The notes below the pieces were generated by a model, which searched no databases, was not told the DNA's origin, and saw only the letters and a list, made by a program, of their open reading frames with translations. Both the position numbers and the translations under genes were made by a program. From CAYMDD01 sp964409675 (GTDB lineage Bacteria; Pseudomonadota; Alphaproteobacteria; Rickettsiales; SXRF01), in NCBI GenBank assembly GCA_964409675.1, contig CAYPEF010000026.1, positions 1 to 19,918 of the forward strand: a stretch of DNA of 19,918 nucleotides, written 5' to 3'. Position 1 is the stretch's first letter, and each line of letters opens with the position of its first letter. Of the stretch, positions 7,398 to 14,771 are shown one piece after another.

Positions 7398-8717
7398 TTA
7401 AATGGCCAGTTGTTGTGCGCCTGGCTGCGCCGCGAACTCCTGCGGGCTGCGCGCGGCGGCGGGGATTTTATCGCGTGCGGATGGAATCTGGCTTGCCATC
7501 CGGTTGACGGGCATGTCACTGGCTGGTGCCTGAATGGTATTGCCGGAGGTGCCGGGTTTAATATCAGCACCATCGGCGGCTGCGCCGTCGGTGCCGATGG
7601 TGCGATAGCTGGCTAACAGCTGCTGGACAGGCGAAGATTTCGCATCCGCCAGGCCATGCATGTCGATGCCATGCGCTTGGAATGCCAGCTGCGCATCCTC
7701 CCCGTGGCGTATAGCGGCGGCGACCTGCTTTACGTCTTTCATATCCGTGGATTTATTCGCCAGTTCCACGAAGGCAAGGCTGGCAGGGAAGGAGTCCAGC
7801 AGGCCGAATCCCACCAGGAAGTTGAATTTTCCGATGGTGAAATTGGTTTTCTCATGGCGCTTCACGTTATCGTAGGTCTGGTTTAGCAGATCGGCTATAC
7901 GCTTGGAGAGAACGCTCTCATTTTCCCGTTCCGGTGAATTCATGATCGGGCAAGTGTAATCTTTATTCACATGCCTGCGCTGCAATTGCAGCAGCGACTG
8001 GATATCGCGCGCCTTGACGATTTCGTGCGAGGTAATGTCATCGCGTGTAATTGCCGTAGCTACCAGATTTTGCTCTACGTCAAAGAACGAAGGTTTGCGC
8101 AGGAAGCTTTCATAGACCGAGAGATACACGCCCACCGCGCCGACACCGGCATTAGCATTGGCGTCGTATTTCGGTTTATCGTTTTTCCAGTCACGGAAAA
8201 TCTGCCAGGGAAAGAGGAAAGCGCTGCCGGCGGCGGCGCGGGCAGCGGTGCGCTTATTGAACGCATCACGCGTGACTTCAAGCGCTTCGTTCTGGCTTTT
8301 CACGAACAGATCATGCCAAGTGACGTCTTCGGGTTTCTTATCCAGTTCGTAGCCGACGGATTCAGCATAGAGTGTTTTAATATCGTCATAGGTGCGCTTG
8401 CTATAGAAACCGGTCAGCCCAAGAATAGTGGCGCCCATGCCTAGCGCGGCGAAATTACGCGAAATATAGCCAATTGGTCCTGGTTTTTTCCACGGAGTAA
8501 ATCCCGCCTTGAGCGCGGGGTCGGGCTTCTTCAGGAAATTAAACGGATTAATATCTTCAACCGCGAGCCAAACATAGCGTGTGGTGAGCACCGGCAGCAT
8601 CAGCTGCAGGAACGAGGAATTATAACGCGCGAACCGGCCTTTGACGGTTAAGTCATTGCAGGCGTTTCCAGTCTCCTGCTGGTCTTCGGCTGGGCTCGTG
8701 TTTTGGCTATTGGTCAT
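7398..8717 (-). CDS. hypothetical protein with hydrophobic segments, 439 residues
   Basis: I do not recognise this family. The reading frame is long, with a composition like the core genes. The N-terminus (1-25) is polar without a signal peptide. One convincing hydrophobic segment lies at about 86-105 (RNFAALGMGATILGLTGFYS). Three weaker ones follow at about 157-172 (AAAGSAFLFPWQIF), 188-205 (GVGAVGVYLSVYESF) and 300-320 (FLVGFGLLDSFPASLAFVEL). Between them are charged helical stretches, including IQSLLQLQRRHVNKDY. The last 70 residues are Ala/Pro/Gln-rich and probably disordered. A membrane-associated protein is inferred; an exported effector is an untested alternative. The ribosome binding site is weak (AAAGG well upstream). 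It may be co-transcribed with the gamma-glutamylcyclotransferase-like gene downstream. Confidence 0.7.
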   Translation of the reverse strand: MTNSQNTSPAEDQQETGNACNDLTVKGRFARYNSSFLQLMLPVLTTRYVWLAVEDINPFNFLKKPDPALKAGFTPWKKPGPIGYISRNFAALGMGATILGLTGFYSKRTYDDIKTLYAESVGYELDKKPEDVTWHDLFVKSQNEALEVTRDAFNKRTAARAAAGSAFLFPWQIFRDWKNDKPKYDANANAGVGAVGVYLSVYESFLRKPSFFDVEQNLVATAITRDDITSHEIVKARDIQSLLQLQRRHVNKDYTCPIMNSPERENESVLSKRIADLLNQTYDNVKRHEKTNFTIGKFNFLVGFGLLDSFPASLAFVELANKSTDMKDVKQVAAAIRHGEDAQLAFQAHGIDMHGLADAKSSPVQQLLASYRTIGTDGAAADGADIKPGTSGNTIQAPASDMPVNRMASQIPSARDKIPAAARSPQEFAAQPGAQQLAI

Positions 8718-9091
8718 AACGGCGGGCTAATGCCTTTCCGTATCCGCTGTGAAATCAGGATTCGCCATATTCTTTGCAACCTTTTATATCCCCATTAGCA
8801 TTTTGCCATGATTCTGCGTTGGAATACAGCGCCTCTTTATGAAGATTCAATGACAGGATGGAGAATGGGTAAAAAAATAATATATTGTTTTATAATGATA
8901 AAATAATTTCTATTTTTCTTTATCGGATGCTTGGATGGTGGCGCACATGCCTGCCATGCAAGTGCAGCATGGGGTGAAAGGCGACGAAACATTACCTTAT
9001 GCCGCCCTGAGGAAAGCGTGAAGTTTCGGAATTTATTTTTAACGCCTCTTTAATTACTTCTGAAATCACTGATTCCAATTTTGGAGGTGCT
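8718..9091. other. 374-bp divergent intergenic region
   Basis: This gap separates the minus-strand 439-residue gene from the plus-strand lipoprotein gene, so it should hold both promoters. It has an AT-rich block at 8871-8930 with a perfect TATAAT at 8891-8896, but no matching -35 at the right distance. A ribosome-binding-site-like GGATGGAG precedes an ATG at 8865, whose frame stops after 13 codons. The same frame is then open again to a TAA at 9051, with a hydrophobic stretch (FLFFFIGC) right after the stop; this could be a dead small secreted-protein gene or chance. GGAGGT at 9083-9088 is the ribosome binding site of the next gene. I see no RNA gene here. Confidence 0.4.
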
Positions 9092-9349
9092 ATGAAGAAA
9101 TTTCACTCTATCGCATGCGCGGCGCTGCTGCTGGGCGGCCTTACCGCTTGCTCGGATGATGGCTATAAAAAAGAAACCACCATCAAGCAAAGCGCAAACG
9201 GCGATTATGTCGAAACCACCAAGGTCAAAGGCAAGCCCGCGCCGGTATATGACACCAATACCAGCCGCCAGAGCACATACGACGACAATGCCCCGCCGGT
9301 AAGCCGCACCACTACGCGCACGGAAACTATCGAAAATAGCCGATATTAA
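9092..9349 (+). CDS. small Thr/Lys-rich lipoprotein
   Basis: This 85-residue protein has a lipoprotein signal: MKKFHSIACAALLLGGLTAC, with lipobox L-T-A-C and acylated Cys20, followed by Ser-Asp-Asp. The +2 Ser leaves outer-membrane sorting open. The mature part is polar and Thr-rich, with a KKETTIKQSANGDYVETTK segment that recurs in looser form in the proteins at 9381 and 10193. A strong GGAGGT ribosome binding site precedes the ATG. It is the first of three closely spaced plus-strand genes (gaps 31 and 15 bp) ending at a terminator. No enzymatic motif is visible; a structural or stress-related envelope role is only a guess. Confidence 0.75.
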   Translation: MKKFHSIACAALLLGGLTACSDDGYKKETTIKQSANGDYVETTKVKGKPAPVYDTNTSRQSTYDDNAPPVSRTTTRTETIENSRY

Positions 9350-9380
9350 TTCAGTATTATTTCAACATGAGGAGAAACAT

Positions 9381-9833
9381 ATGAGCAAGACTGCATTTTA
9401 TTTAGCAACCACCGTGGCCGCTATCGCTCTGGCTGCCCCGGCCATGGCTTATGATCAAACCGTCACCCGTACCCAGACAACAGTCTCCAGCACTCTACCC
9501 GATACGGTAAGCCGGACGGTGCGTGAAGAAACCACCAGCACGCTGCCTTCCGCAACCGCAACCGTAACCGTGGCTCCGGACGAAACCATCTCCAAGCGCA
9601 CGGAAGTAAAACGCTCCAACGGCCTCGGCGACAGCAGCCAGGTGGTTACCGAACAGACCACTGCCACCGGCACGGTAACGCCGGAGCCTTACAAGCCGTG
9701 CACCGTTACCAAAAGCACCGAAGTCAGCGAATCCAACGCCCTCGGCCAGCAGCGGAAAGTGGAAACCAAGCAGATTGTCAACGGTAACGGCTATCTGGCG
9801 CGTGAAGAATACCACGAAAAGCGCAACTATTAA
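9381..9833 (+). CDS. secreted Thr-rich protein with internal repeat
   Basis: This 150-residue exported protein has a Sec signal peptide (MSKTAFYLATTVAAIALAAPAMA, cleavage after residue 23). The mature part is rich in Thr, Val, Ser and Glu and is probably extended or beta. It contains a duplicated unit: residues 70-94 (ISKRTEVKRSNGLG...VVTEQTT) and 109-133 (VTKSTEVSESNALG...VETKQIV). A shorter related stretch at 26-52 includes TRTQTTV and REETT. One cysteine (C107) lies between the repeats. The unit resembles the NG-containing Thr/Lys segments in the lipoproteins on either side, suggesting a local family. The ribosome binding site is GAGGAGA. No known domain recognised. Confidence 0.7.
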   Translation: MSKTAFYLATTVAAIALAAPAMAYDQTVTRTQTTVSSTLPDTVSRTVREETTSTLPSATATVTVAPDETISKRTEVKRSNGLGDSSQVVTEQTTATGTVTPEPYKPCTVTKSTEVSESNALGQQRKVETKQIVNGNGYLAREEYHEKRNY

Positions 9834-9848
9834 TCAACAAGGAGAAAG

Positions 9849-9995
9849 ATGATGAAACGTACTCTGATATTAGCCAGCGTCATGCTGCTTCCGGTTTTAA
9901 CCGCCGCCTGCAACACCATGGAAGGCGCGGGTGAGGATTTAAGCGCTGGCGGCAAGAAGCTGGAAAACTCCGCCGAACGGCATAAAAACTACTAA
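9849..9995 (+). CDS. entericidin-family lipoprotein (48 aa)
   Basis: This short gene has tandem ATG codons at 9849 and 9852 behind an AAGGAGA ribosome binding site and stops at TAA 9993. The product has a lipobox LTAAC with Cys21 after a hydrophobic leader (LILASVMLLPVLTAA). Its mature part reads CNTMEGAGEDLSAGGKKLEN, the diagnostic pattern of entericidin A/B (CNTxxGxGxDxxxxGxxxxxxA). Entericidins are small envelope lipopeptides; in Escherichia coli EcnA and EcnB are described as antidote and bacteriolytic toxin induced in stationary phase. In alphaproteobacteria most copies are single, and toxicity is unproven. It is the third gene after the lipoprotein and repeat protein and is followed at once by a terminator. 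Confidence 0.9.
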   Translation: MMKRTLILASVMLLPVLTAACNTMEGAGEDLSAGGKKLENSAERHKNY

Positions 9996-10007
9996 TAATT
10001 TTTTGCG

Positions 10008-10045
10008 AAAGGCCACCCGGAGCATAATCCGTGTGGCCTTTTTTA
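10008..10045 (+). terminator. rho-independent terminator
   Basis: AAAGGCCAC (10008-10016) pairs with GTGGCCTTT (10033-10041). The stem can extend inward by CGG/CCG across a C/T mismatch, and a T run follows into 10044. It lies 13 bp after the entericidin stop and separates the 9092-9995 cluster from the lipoprotein gene at 10193. Confidence 0.85.
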
Positions 10046-10192
10046 TTGGGCATACGCAGCCGTATTAATATTCCATAAATTATGAAATTATAAGAATTTA
10101 TCATCAATTTATTAGCCTGCGCTGATAAAATACCATACGCTTGCCAGGCACTACACGCTTAACCGTTACAACTTTAGCAACAGGAGAATAAC

Positions 10193-10480
10193 ATGAAAAA
10201 AACAACAATCGCATTGACCATGCTCAGCGCCGGTCTTATCACCCTTTCCGCCTGCACTGCGGAAAACCAGGCCACTAACCTGCCCCCCGGAAAATACGAA
10301 AAAACCACCAAAAGCACCGACGCCAACGGTACCGATGTTACCCGCAAGCAGACCACCGACGTAACGGTGGATCAGTACGGGCGCAAAACCGCCGTGGTGA
10401 GCGAAAAGAAAACCACCGACCCGAAGGGTTTGTTCAATAAGAATACCTCCCAATCCAAGGAAGTGATTCAGGAACGCTAG
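10193..10480 (+). CDS. small Thr/Lys-rich lipoprotein, related to the 9092 gene
   Basis: This 95-residue lipoprotein precursor has the leader MKKTTIALTMLSAGLITLSAC, with lipobox L-S-A-C and Cys21. The mature part reads KYEKTTKSTDANGTDVTRKQ and continues TTDVTVDQYGRKT, with the same Thr-Thr, NG and Lys/Arg pattern as the proteins at 9092 and 9381. No Asp follows Cys (Thr-Ala does), so outer-membrane sorting is plausible. The CAGGAGAA ribosome binding site is well placed. It lies beyond the terminator and needs its own promoter, which I cannot pin down in the AT-rich 10046-10192 gap. It ends 15 bp before the DUF423 gene. Function unknown. Confidence 0.72.
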   Translation: MKKTTIALTMLSAGLITLSACTAENQATNLPPGKYEKTTKSTDANGTDVTRKQTTDVTVDQYGRKTAVVSEKKTTDPKGLFNKNTSQSKEVIQER

Positions 10481-10495
10481 TGACAAGCGGGCCGG

Positions 10496-10873
10496 ATGGA
10501 TTTACTGTCCGGCCCCATGCACAGGATGCGCGTCTGGTCCGTTTTCTCCGGCTTTGCCGGTTTCACCGCCGTGGCGATGGGCGCGGCGGGCGCGCATGCG
10601 CTCAGCGATGCAACACAGGCGGCCTTGGTGGAAAAGGCCGCGCTCTACCAGCTAATGCATGCGGTGGCGCTGCTTTGCGTATCATCGCGAAAAAGCCGCG
10701 GCTGGAACCTCGCCCGTTGCCTATGGCTGGGCGGGATCATATTTTTCTGCGGAAGTCTTTATGTAAAAGCGTTCAGCGGGGCATTGCATGCGCCGCTTGC
10801 GCCGGCAGGCGGCATGCTGCTGATGCTCGGCTGGCTGGCGGCGGTTTGGGCGGGGTGGCGCGTGCCGGATTAG
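10496..10873 (+). CDS. DUF423 (YgdD-like) small membrane protein
   Basis: This protein of up to 125 residues has the DUF423 pattern: an N-terminal helix, then AVAMGAAGAHAL at 26-36 (the GAxGAHAL signature), then YQLMHAVALLCV, a short basic loop, GGIIFFCGSLYVKAF and a final helix. Four membrane helices are expected in the inner membrane. The molecular function of the family is not known. The start is uncertain: ATG 10496, 10517 or 10526 are in frame, and the last, with CAGG just upstream, gives the N-terminus closest to the family. It follows the lipoprotein gene by 15 bp and its stop overlaps by 4 bp that of the convergent gene at 10870. Confidence 0.85.
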   Translation: MDLLSGPMHRMRVWSVFSGFAGFTAVAMGAAGAHALSDATQAALVEKAALYQLMHAVALLCVSSRKSRGWNLARCLWLGGIIFFCGSLYVKAFSGALHAPLAPAGGMLLMLGWLAAVWAGWRVPD

Positions 10874-11310
10874 AGATTGCGCTGCGCCCGGCGGATCATT
10901 TGCGCGAGCAGCACCGCCTGCTGTCCCTGGCTTAGGCGCATGCTGTCCCATTGCTGCTGCGCGGCCTGTGAGCGATCGCTCTCGCGAGAGAAACTGCGCT
11001 TTTTTCCGCCGCCAAGCACATTGCTAAGTGCATGTTCCACCAGCGGCATCATCAGGCCGGTGAACATATCGGGCGTGAGTGCTTGCGATAGATTTTCCAG
11101 CGGATAGGCTTGCGCATTTGGCTGCGTGAGGATATCGGCGAAGCGCCGGGCCGAGCGCAGTAGTGATGTGTTGAAAGAAGGCGCATGCCTGCGCCCATTA
11201 AGCAGTCGCAGGAGCGTGCTTACGGCCTGCTGCTGCGCGTGCGGGAGCGTATCGAATGAATCGTCAAGCATGGGGGAAATCAGCCGGTCGCGCTCAAAGG
11301 AAGATGCCAT
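10870..11310 (-). CDS. hypothetical helical protein downstream of the GTA-like chaperone
   Basis: This 146-residue protein is not recognised. It is predicted mostly helical and polar, with no signal peptide. It has a Gln-rich segment (LPHAQQQAVSTLLRLLNGRR, about 22-41), a Gly-Gly-Gly-Lys-Lys hinge near residue 101, and a C-terminal helix rich in Gln and Arg (QGQQAVLLAQMIRRAQRNL). It starts 21 bp after the fused tail-chaperone gene on the same strand, so they probably form one transcript. In GTA clusters the gene after the chaperones is the tape-measure protein, but this is short and I see no resemblance. Its stop overlaps the end of the DUF423 gene. Confidence 0.6.
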   Translation of the reverse strand: MASSFERDRLISPMLDDSFDTLPHAQQQAVSTLLRLLNGRRHAPSFNTSLLRSARRFADILTQPNAQAYPLENLSQALTPDMFTGLMMPLVEHALSNVLGGGKKRSFSRESDRSQAAQQQWDSMRLSQGQQAVLLAQMIRRAQRNL

Positions 11311-11331
11311 GGAAATGCTTTCAATGATGGA

Positions 11332-11841
11332 TTAACGGAGCGAACCGGCGTAATGCCGGTCGGGAAATCGCTGCATCAGCGCGTGCAGTTCGTCATTCGC
11401 TGCAGGAGCGCATTGCGCGCCGTGCTTTGCTGCCACGCCTTCGCTGGTCAGGCACAGGGCGGGGAGGGTCATCCGCCAGAATTCGGCTTCGCTACGCCCC
11501 AGGATGCCGGTGACGATCCGAAACAGTTCTGCCCATTCCAGTGCCTGCGCTTCCGCGCCGTCCACGCGTATGCCGCGCTCTAAAAAGGCAAGGGCGTATG
11601 GGGTGAAGCTCAGCGGGTCGGGCACATGGTCCGGCAGGCAGTCGCCGGCGGCTTTCGCGCCTTCTTCCAGAATGAGCATCACCTGCGAAGGGGAGGGGGA
11701 GGCGCGCAGCTGCGCAATCAGGTGCGGCAGGCTCATGCGGCTGCGTTTTTCAATCTCGTAGAGCGCCCCGAAGCTGGGGCGGAGGGTGGTTTCGGTGTCG
11801 CCGAAGGGGATGCTCAGTTCGCCGGTAAGGGATTTTGCCAT
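11332..11841 (-). CDS. GTA/phage tail assembly chaperone-like protein, apparent two-domain fusion
   Basis: This 169-residue protein seems to join two families that are separate neighbours in the Rhodobacter gene transfer agent. Residues 1-95 resemble the gp10 type (GEL...TLRPSFGALYEIEKR, then a helical region with GAKAAGD). Residues 101-161 resemble the rcc01693/TAC_6 tail chaperone (LEWAELFRIVTGILGRSEAEFWRMT, ending LHALMQRFPD), with the FWxMT and FPD hallmarks. Such chaperones hold tail-tube or tape-measure protein during tail assembly. The start is firm: a perfect AGGAGGT lies six bases before ATG 11841. No capsid, portal or tail genes are visible here, so it is a separated GTA gene or a relic. 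The family assignment is from motif memory. Confidence 0.6.
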   Translation of the reverse strand: MAKSLTGELSIPFGDTETTLRPSFGALYEIEKRSRMSLPHLIAQLRASPSPSQVMLILEEGAKAAGDCLPDHVPDPLSFTPYALAFLERGIRVDGAEAQALEWAELFRIVTGILGRSEAEFWRMTLPALCLTSEGVAAKHGAQCAPAANDELHALMQRFPDRHYAGSLR

Positions 11842-11912
11842 AATACCTCCTGAATGCGCGGGTGGATGAGCGTCATCTTAGGAAGGTCCGGCAAACCCGG
11901 AAGGGCAAAAAA

Positions 11913-12176
11913 TCAGTGGTGGCGGATTTTCATGGCCAGAATCAGCACCGCCAGCAGCAGGGTAACGCCGTTGGCGGCAATAATCGAGGGCTTCTCCAGC
12001 AGGATACCATAGCACAGCCAGAGGGCAAGGCCAATGCTCATCATAACATACATGCCAAGTGAAATGGCGCTGGTATCCTTAGAAACCAGTATCTTAGCAG
12101 CCTGCGGCAGATAAGCGCAGGTGGTGAAGAAGGCGGCCAGGCCGCCAATCCATTCCGGCTCTAAAAACCCTGTCAT
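11913..12176 (-). CDS. SemiSWEET / PQ-loop (MtN3) transporter
   Basis: This 87-residue protein forms one three-helix bundle. Helix 1 is at about 10-30 and contains the Y-L-P-Q motif at 22-25 (TTCAYLPQAAKIL). Helix 2 is at about 38-58 (SLGMYVMMSIGLALWLCYGI) and helix 3 at about 62-84. The loop KDTSAISLG matches the family, in which the PQ motif acts as a hinge. SemiSWEETs work as homodimers that move sugars across the inner membrane down their gradient; the substrate cannot be predicted here. The gene is divergent from hisZ and upstream of the chaperone-like gene by 71 bp on the same strand. Confidence 0.9.
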   Translation of the reverse strand: MTGFLEPEWIGGLAAFFTTCAYLPQAAKILVSKDTSAISLGMYVMMSIGLALWLCYGILLEKPSIIAANGVTLLLAVLILAMKIRHH

Positions 12177-12203
12177 GCCTGCCTTGTTGGTTTCATTCGT
12201 TTA

Positions 12204-12232
12204 TTGACCAGTCGGGCTCTATCTTCTAGCTT
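12204..12232 (+). promoter_or_regulatory. possible promoter of hisZ-purA
   Basis: TTGACC (12204-12209) lies 17 bp before TAGCTT (12227-12232). The -35 is good and the -10 weak. It lies about 30 bp before the ATG at 12264, which argues that the in-frame TTG at 12204 is not the start codon of hisZ. Confidence 0.35.
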
Positions 12233-12263
12233 GGGCGCGTTAATAAACAACCCCATTTTTGCC

Positions 12264-13403
12264 ATGCCGCGTACCCTGTTGCCTCCGGGCTGTTATGATC
12301 TGCTGCCGCCGCACGCGCAGGCGGAAACGCAGGCTACGGCAATGCTGCTGTCCTGCTTCGAATCCTACGGGTACGAAGAAGTCTCGCCGCCGCTGCTGGA
12401 ATATACCGAAAGCCTGCTTGCGGGCCGTGGCGCAGAATTCGCCGCGCAAGTGTTCCGTGTGCTCGACCCCGATGCGCAGAAAGTGATGGGCATCCGCGCC
12501 GACATCACTTTGCAGGTCGCCCGCATCGCCGCCAGCCGCTTAAGCGCCGCGCCGCGCCCGCTTCGCCTGAGCTACGCCGGCAATATCCTGCGCGTGCACG
12601 GCGAATCCTTACGGGAGAAACGCCAGTTCACCCAGGCTGGCATGGAGCTGATCGGCGCTCAGAGTCCGGAGGCGGATGCGGAGGTGATTACGCTCGCGGC
12701 GCTGGCGCTGAAGGCGGTCGGTATCAACGCCATCACCGTGGATCTCAACATGCCTGCCATTGTCGCCCTGCTGCTGGCCGAGGATGCGCTGGATGAAGAG
12801 GAAATGGAAAAAGGCTTACATGCCATCGCGCACAAGGACGCATCCGCCCTGAAGTCGATACCGTTCAAGCACAGCATCCTGCTGATCGACTTACTGAGTG
12901 CCGTCGGTCCTGCGCAGTCTGCCTTTGAAAAAATAAAGTCGCTTGCCATGCCCGCCTCTACGAAAGCATTGGTAGACCACATGGAAAAACTCCTATCGTT
13001 GCTGGAGCCGCTGGAGAAAGAAGGCGTGACGCTCACGCTGGACGCCACCGAAAGCCGTGCCTTTCAGTACCACAGCGGCATCAGCTTTTCCGTATTCACC
13101 CCGGGCGTGGCGCAGGAACTGGGGCGCGGCGGCCATTACCGCATCGACCATGACGAGGGAAGCGAACCGGCAACGGGATTTACGCTCTATGTCGATTCTT
13201 TACGTGGCATAATCCCCCCGGCGGCAAAGAAGCCCGCTATATACCTGATCGGGGGTATTGCCGAACCGGCGCGCGCGGAGCTTTTAAGCAAGGGATATCG
13301 GCTGATCTGCGCCCTGCCCGGGAATGCGGATGCGAAGGATACTGCACGCAAACTCGGCTGCGCCTTTTTATATGAACACGGCGCAATTACGCCCTTTAAG
13401 TAA
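12264..13403 (+). CDS. hisZ: ATP phosphoribosyltransferase regulatory subunit HisZ
   Basis: This 379-residue protein has the histidyl-tRNA-synthetase-like fold without tRNA ligase function. It carries LLPPGCYDLLPPHA (5-18), YGYEEVSPPLLEY (35-47), the motif-2-like GIRADITLQVARIA (76-89) and REKRQFTQAGMELIG (about 117-131). The C-terminal portion is divergent, as usual. HisZ assembles with a short HisG to form the octameric enzyme of the first step of histidine synthesis and makes it sensitive to histidine; hisG must lie elsewhere. I chose ATG 12264 over TTG 12204 because the protein homology begins at MPRTLLPPG and TTG falls in a likely -35 box. No ribosome binding site is obvious. purA follows after 30 bp. 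Confidence 0.9.
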   Translation: MPRTLLPPGCYDLLPPHAQAETQATAMLLSCFESYGYEEVSPPLLEYTESLLAGRGAEFAAQVFRVLDPDAQKVMGIRADITLQVARIAASRLSAAPRPLRLSYAGNILRVHGESLREKRQFTQAGMELIGAQSPEADAEVITLAALALKAVGINAITVDLNMPAIVALLLAEDALDEEEMEKGLHAIAHKDASALKSIPFKHSILLIDLLSAVGPAQSAFEKIKSLAMPASTKALVDHMEKLLSLLEPLEKEGVTLTLDATESRAFQYHSGISFSVFTPGVAQELGRGGHYRIDHDEGSEPATGFTLYVDSLRGIIPPAAKKPAIYLIGGIAEPARAELLSKGYRLICALPGNADAKDTARKLGCAFLYEHGAITPFK

Positions 13404-13433
13404 ATAATTTATCAGCAGAAGAAGAATGAAATT

Positions 13434-14726
13434 ATGACAAATGTCGCAGTAATCGGCTCCCAGTGGGGAGATGAAGGCAAGGGCAAGGTGGTGGACTGGC
13501 GGTCCGGGGGCGCGCGGGTGGTGGTTCGTTTCCAAGGTGGGCACAATGCCGGCCACACGCTTGTGGTGGACGGCGGCGCCGACAAGCTGAGCCTTTTGCC
13601 GTCCGGCGTGGTGCGCGGTGGCAAGCTGAGCCTGATCGGCAACGGCGTGGTGATCGACCCGTTCGCGCTGCTCTCTGAAATCGAGGCGGTGGGCAAGCTC
13701 GGCGTGAAAGTTACGCCGGATAATTTAAAAATTGCCGAGAACGCCACACTGATTTTACCGGTGCACCAGAAGGTGGATCTGGCGGCGGAATCCATCCGCG
13801 GCAAGGGCAAAATCGGTACCACCGGGCGCGGCATCGGCCCGGCTTATGAAGACAAGGTGGCCCGCCGCGCCGTGCGTGTCTGCGACCTTGAAGATTTCGA
13901 TGTACTGCGCGAGAAGGTGGAAAATCTGCTAGTCTATCACAATGCGCTCCTGCAAGCCGCTGGCGCGCCGAAGATGACGGCAGAGGAAATTCTGGAGCCG
14001 CTTCGTCAAGTGGCCGATAAAATCCTTCCCTTCGCCGCGCCTGTCTGGCGCATTCTGGATGAGCTGAAGCGCCGGGGAGCGCGCATTCTGTTCGAAGGCG
14101 CGCAAGGGGTGATGCTGGATGTAGATCACGGCACCTACCCGTATGTTACCTCCTCCAACACCCTCGCGGGCGCGGCCACCATCGGCAGCGGCATGGGGCT
14201 GTCCGGCATCGGTTATGTGCTCGGCATCACCAAGGCTTATACCACCCGCGTCGGCTCCGGCCCGTTCCCGACCGAGCTTACCGACGAGATCGGCCAGGCC
14301 ATTGGTAAAGTCGGCAACGAATTCGGCACCGTCACCGGGCGTCCGCGCCGCTGCGGCTGGTTCGATGCGGTGCTGGTGCGTCAGGCGGTGAAAATCTGCG
14401 GCATCACCGGCATTGCGCTTACTAAGCTCGACGTACTGGACGGGTTCGAGACCATTCGCATCTGCACCGGCTATAAGCACGGCGATATGCTCTATGATTA
14501 TTTCCCGTCCTCCATGCGCCTGCAGGCTGAACTGGAGCCGATTTATGAGGATATACCCGGTTGGGCGGAAAATACGCAAGGCGCTCGCAGCTGGGCCGAA
14601 TTGCCGGCGGCGGCGATTAAGTACATCCGGCGCATCGAGGAGCTAATCGACTGTCAAATCGCGCTTTTGTCCACCAGTCCCAAGCGGGAAGATACCATTC
14701 TGGTGCACGACCCGTTTGTCGATTAA
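13434..14726 (+). CDS. purA: adenylosuccinate synthetase
   Basis: This 430-residue enzyme has the normal length. It joins IMP and aspartate using GTP to make adenylosuccinate, the first committed step to AMP. Motifs are intact: the P-loop-like GSQWGDEGKGKVVDW (8-22), with catalytic Asp13; RFQGGHNAGHT with the catalytic His; GTTGRGIGPAYEDK; FEGAQGVMLDVDHGTYPYVT; GRPRRCGWFDAV; and TKLDVLDG for guanine binding. It lies 30 bp after hisZ, so the two purine/histidine genes probably share a transcript. The pathways compete for and recycle ATP, AICAR and adenine nucleotides. The ribosome binding site is a weak AGAAGAAGAA, and an upstream ATG makes only a three-codon frame overlapping the start. Confidence 0.98.
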   Translation: MTNVAVIGSQWGDEGKGKVVDWRSGGARVVVRFQGGHNAGHTLVVDGGADKLSLLPSGVVRGGKLSLIGNGVVIDPFALLSEIEAVGKLGVKVTPDNLKIAENATLILPVHQKVDLAAESIRGKGKIGTTGRGIGPAYEDKVARRAVRVCDLEDFDVLREKVENLLVYHNALLQAAGAPKMTAEEILEPLRQVADKILPFAAPVWRILDELKRRGARILFEGAQGVMLDVDHGTYPYVTSSNTLAGAATIGSGMGLSGIGYVLGITKAYTTRVGSGPFPTELTDEIGQAIGKVGNEFGTVTGRPRRCGWFDAVLVRQAVKICGITGIALTKLDVLDGFETIRICTGYKHGDMLYDYFPSSMRLQAELEPIYEDIPGWAENTQGARSWAELPAAAIKYIRRIEELIDCQIALLSTSPKREDTILVHDPFVD

Positions 14727-14746
14727 TTAACGATTTTACCGTAAGA

Positions 14747-14767
14747 TAGTCCCTATAACAGGGATTA
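14747..14767 (+). promoter_or_regulatory. hairpin overlapping the ribosome binding site of the pseudokinase gene
   Basis: TAGTCCCT (14747-14754) and AGGGATTA (14760-14767) can pair over eight positions, with one G-U, around the loop ATAAC. The right arm is the only purine-rich ribosome-binding candidate (AGGGA), and the ATG is at 14772. Folding could limit translation or act as a weak terminator after purA; there is no T run. Confidence 0.4.
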
Positions 14768-14771
14768 TCCT

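Noticed and set aside
12204..12263. TTG start adding 20 residues to HisZ
   Set aside because: The added residues do not resemble HisZ and the TTG falls in a plausible -35 box.
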